Source of the DNA: Acidobacteriota bacterium | Lineage (GTDB): Bacteria; Acidobacteriota; Terriglobia; Bryobacterales; Bryobacteraceae | Assembly: GCA_021788955.1 (NCBI GenBank) | Contig: JAJYKC010000085.1 | Span: 1 to 8,073 of the forward strand | Direction of reading: 5' to 3' | DNA length: 8,073 bases | In this document: positions 7,028 through 8,073 of the stretch, one piece after another | Position numbering within the stretch: position 1 is the stretch's first letter | How the letters are laid out: each line of letters starts with the position of its first letter | Notes under the pieces: model-generated | Told to the model about the DNA's origin: nothing | The model's database searches: none | The model's input: only the letters and a program-made list of their open reading frames with translations | Position numbers and translations under genes: made by a program

Positions 7028-7056
7028 TTGAAGTTCCCGACCACAAGAGACTTCAA
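7028..7056. promoter_or_regulatory. Inverted repeat in the leader of the receptor gene
   Basis: TTGAAGT (7028-7034) and ACTTCAA (7050-7056) are perfect seven-base inverted repeats separated by 15 bases. They lie 18-46 bases upstream of the preferred GTG start at 7010 and just downstream of a candidate -10 box. The element could be an operator for a dimeric repressor or a leader hairpin; the sequence alone does not decide. Its position argues that this stretch is untranslated, supporting the downstream start. Confidence 0.4.
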
Positions 7057-7061
7057 GTGTG

Positions 7062-7067
7062 ATTCTA
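7062..7067 (-). promoter_or_regulatory. Candidate -10 box of the receptor/beta-barrel operon
   Basis: On the minus strand this reads TAGAAT, five of six matches to the sigma70 -10 consensus, predicting a transcription start near 7055. No convincing -35 box stands 16-18 bases upstream, so the promoter may be weak, activator dependent, or wrongly placed. The predicted start falls inside the inverted repeat at 7028-7056. Confidence 0.3.
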
Positions 7068-7201
7068 GCGGCTTTGGTTTCGTTTCAGGGATCTCGGCGT
7101 TTCATTCGAACGCGTAATACGGAGCCAAGATCGATTTCATCTCTACTCAAAGTAGCGATTCAGCGGTCACGTTGACGGGTGCGATCGAGAATGAGCGGAG
7201 T

Positions 7202-7219
7202 GACCGCTCCATCGCGGTC
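7202..7219. repeat. Palindromic repeat element, copy 2 (GACCGC/GCGGTC stem)
   Basis: GACCGC (7202-7207), loop TCCATC, GCGGTC (7214-7219). The stem is identical to the copy at 3715-3732 and the loop has the same length. On the minus strand it reads RDRDGAV, parallel to RDRKGAV in copy 1. The left arm can also pair with other nearby sequences: AGCGGTCA at 7172-7179, and GAGCGG at 7193-7198 through an overlapping CCGCTC. Several mutually exclusive hairpins are therefore possible here. Confidence 0.6.
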
Positions 7220-7245
7220 GCGGTGGGGCGTACGGTTTAGGCGCC

Positions 7246-7273
7246 GTGACGGCAAAGGTTCGTGCGGTAAGCT
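7246..7273 (+). promoter_or_regulatory. Candidate promoter for the PhzF-family gene, predicting a leaderless transcript
   Basis: GTGACG (7246-7251) and TAAGCT (7268-7273) stand 16 bases apart. The -10-like box ends six bases before the ATG, so transcription would begin at or next to the first base of the start codon. No Shine-Dalgarno sequence is present at normal distance. Both boxes deviate from consensus, so this is tentative. Confidence 0.3.
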
Positions 7274-7279
7274 GAGCGG

Positions 7280-8071
7280 ATGGAACTGGCTCTCTACCAG
7301 GTGGATGCGTTTACGCGGCGGTTGTTTGGGGGAAATCCGGCGGCGGTCTGTCCGCTGGAAGCGTGGCTGCCCGATGCGACGATGCAGGCGATTGCGGCGG
7401 AAAACAACCTGTCGGAGACCGCGTTTTTTGTGCCGGAGGGCGAGAGATACGGGCTGCGGTGGTTCACGCCGGCGGTTGAAGTGGACCTGTGCGGGCACGC
7501 GACGCTGGCGTCGGCGTACGTGATCTTCGAGCGATTGCGACCGGAGGCCGGCGAGGTTCGGTTTCTGACGCGGTCCGGGGAACTGGTGGTGGGGCGGGAC
7601 GGGGAGCGGCTGCGAATGAATTTTCCCGCGCGGCCTCCGCAGGCTTGCAATGCGCATCCGGACCTGGTTGCGGCGCTGGGGGGCGAGCCGCGGGTGGTGC
7701 TGGGGGCGCGCGACTACCTGGTTGTGTATGAAACGGCGGAGGAGGTGGCGGGGCTGCGGCCGGACATGGAGCGGTTGAAACGGGTGGACCGGTTCGCGAC
7801 GATTGTGACGGCGCCGGGGGAGGATTGCGATTTTGTATCGCGGTTTTTCGCGCCCTCGAAGGGCGTGCCGGAGGATCCGGTGACGGGTTCGGCGCACAGT
7901 ACGCTGATTCCGTACTGGGCCGGGCGGCTTGGCAAGCGCAGCTTGTATGCGCGGCAGATTTCGGCTCGCGGCGGGGAGTTGTGGTGCGAGGAGGCGGGCG
8001 AGCGGGTATCGATGGCGGGCGAGGCGGTGCTGTACCTGGAGGGGCGGATTCGGGTCCCGGGGGTGGAATAG
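7280..8071 (+). CDS. PhzF-family (phenazine biosynthesis-like) isomerase/epimerase fold protein
   Basis: The complete 263-residue protein has the two-lobed diaminopimelate-epimerase-like PhzF fold by motif. The start MELALYQVDAFTRRLFGGNPAAVC matches the conserved family N-terminus. E46 in NNLSETAFF corresponds to the catalytic glutamate of PhzF. H73 in DLCGHATLASA and D199 in PEDPVTGSAHSTL match the other two conserved active-site positions. Length is normal for the family. PhzF itself isomerises trans-2,3-dihydro-3-hydroxyanthranilate, but most bacterial homologues stand alone, have unproven substrates and are unrelated to phenazines. No other phenazine gene is visible here, so a phenazine role is not supported. 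The start is secure: an in-frame TAA stands at 7268-7270 and the conserved N-terminus begins at this ATG. There is no recognisable ribosome binding site. The stop lies two bases from the window edge, so any operon partner downstream is unseen. Confidence 0.94.
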   Translation: MELALYQVDAFTRRLFGGNPAAVCPLEAWLPDATMQAIAAENNLSETAFFVPEGERYGLRWFTPAVEVDLCGHATLASAYVIFERLRPEAGEVRFLTRSGELVVGRDGERLRMNFPARPPQACNAHPDLVAALGGEPRVVLGARDYLVVYETAEEVAGLRPDMERLKRVDRFATIVTAPGEDCDFVSRFFAPSKGVPEDPVTGSAHSTLIPYWAGRLGKRSLYARQISARGGELWCEEAGERVSMAGEAVLYLEGRIRVPGVE

Positions 8072-8073
8072 GA

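Larger units (their letters stand above)
7011..7279. other. Divergent intergenic region between receptor operon and PhzF gene
   Basis: This 269-base region must hold the start signals of both flanking units. It contains the inverted repeat at 7028-7056, a minus-strand -10 candidate at 7062-7067, the palindrome cluster at 7172-7219, and a weak plus-strand promoter candidate just before the PhzF start. The frames crossing it lack plausible proteins and are continuations of antisense frames. Confidence 0.6.

Noticed and set aside
7160..7897. A 245-codon minus-strand frame antisense to the PhzF gene
   Set aside because: It is rich in Arg, Pro and His, has no recognisable motif and opposes a complete PhzF-family gene with all catalytic residues.
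7280..8071. A phenazine biosynthesis locus
   Set aside because: Only a single PhzF homologue is present, with no other phz genes. Stand-alone PhzF-like proteins are common and mostly of unknown substrate.

Overview
The window is ordinary chromosomal sequence from a GC-rich Gram-negative bacterium, most likely an acidobacterium of the Bryobacter/Solibacter type. This placement is inferred from gene content: a Carboxypeptidase-regulatory-domain TonB-dependent receptor, an M28 peptidase with PA and PDZ domains, a DsbA-like thioredoxin protein, and dispersed palindromes that read RDRKGAV or RDRDGAV in translation. No ribosomal RNA or other firm taxonomic marker is present.

Layout. Positions 1-3304 (+) hold three closely packed genes that look like one operon. 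They are the 3' part of a DsbA/thioredoxin-fold oxidoreductase, an exported M28 zinc peptidase with a C-terminal PDZ domain, and a cytoplasmic protein of unknown function. A short hairpin followed by six T residues then overlaps a good sigma70-type promoter that drives a small helix-turn-helix-like protein (3399-3665, +). A convergent gap of about 170 bases carries a palindromic repeat. On the minus strand, a two-gene unit runs from about 7010 down to 3837: a TonB-dependent-receptor-like outer-membrane protein, then a small outer-membrane beta-barrel protein 21 bases downstream. A divergent intergenic region (7011-7279) holds a second copy of the palindrome, competing hairpins, an inverted repeat in the receptor leader and weak promoter candidates. 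The window closes with a complete PhzF-family gene (7280-8071, +).

Functional picture. Most of the genes concern the cell envelope: periplasmic thiol-disulfide chemistry, extracytoplasmic peptide cleavage and outer-membrane uptake or assembly. The sequence does not show that the three transcription units act together. I found no mobile element, CRISPR array, tRNA, rRNA or defence system. The points most worth a second look are the unknown third gene of the operon, the small HTH-like protein with its promoter inside a terminator-like hairpin, the paired palindromes with mutually exclusive folds, and the apparently leaderless PhzF gene.
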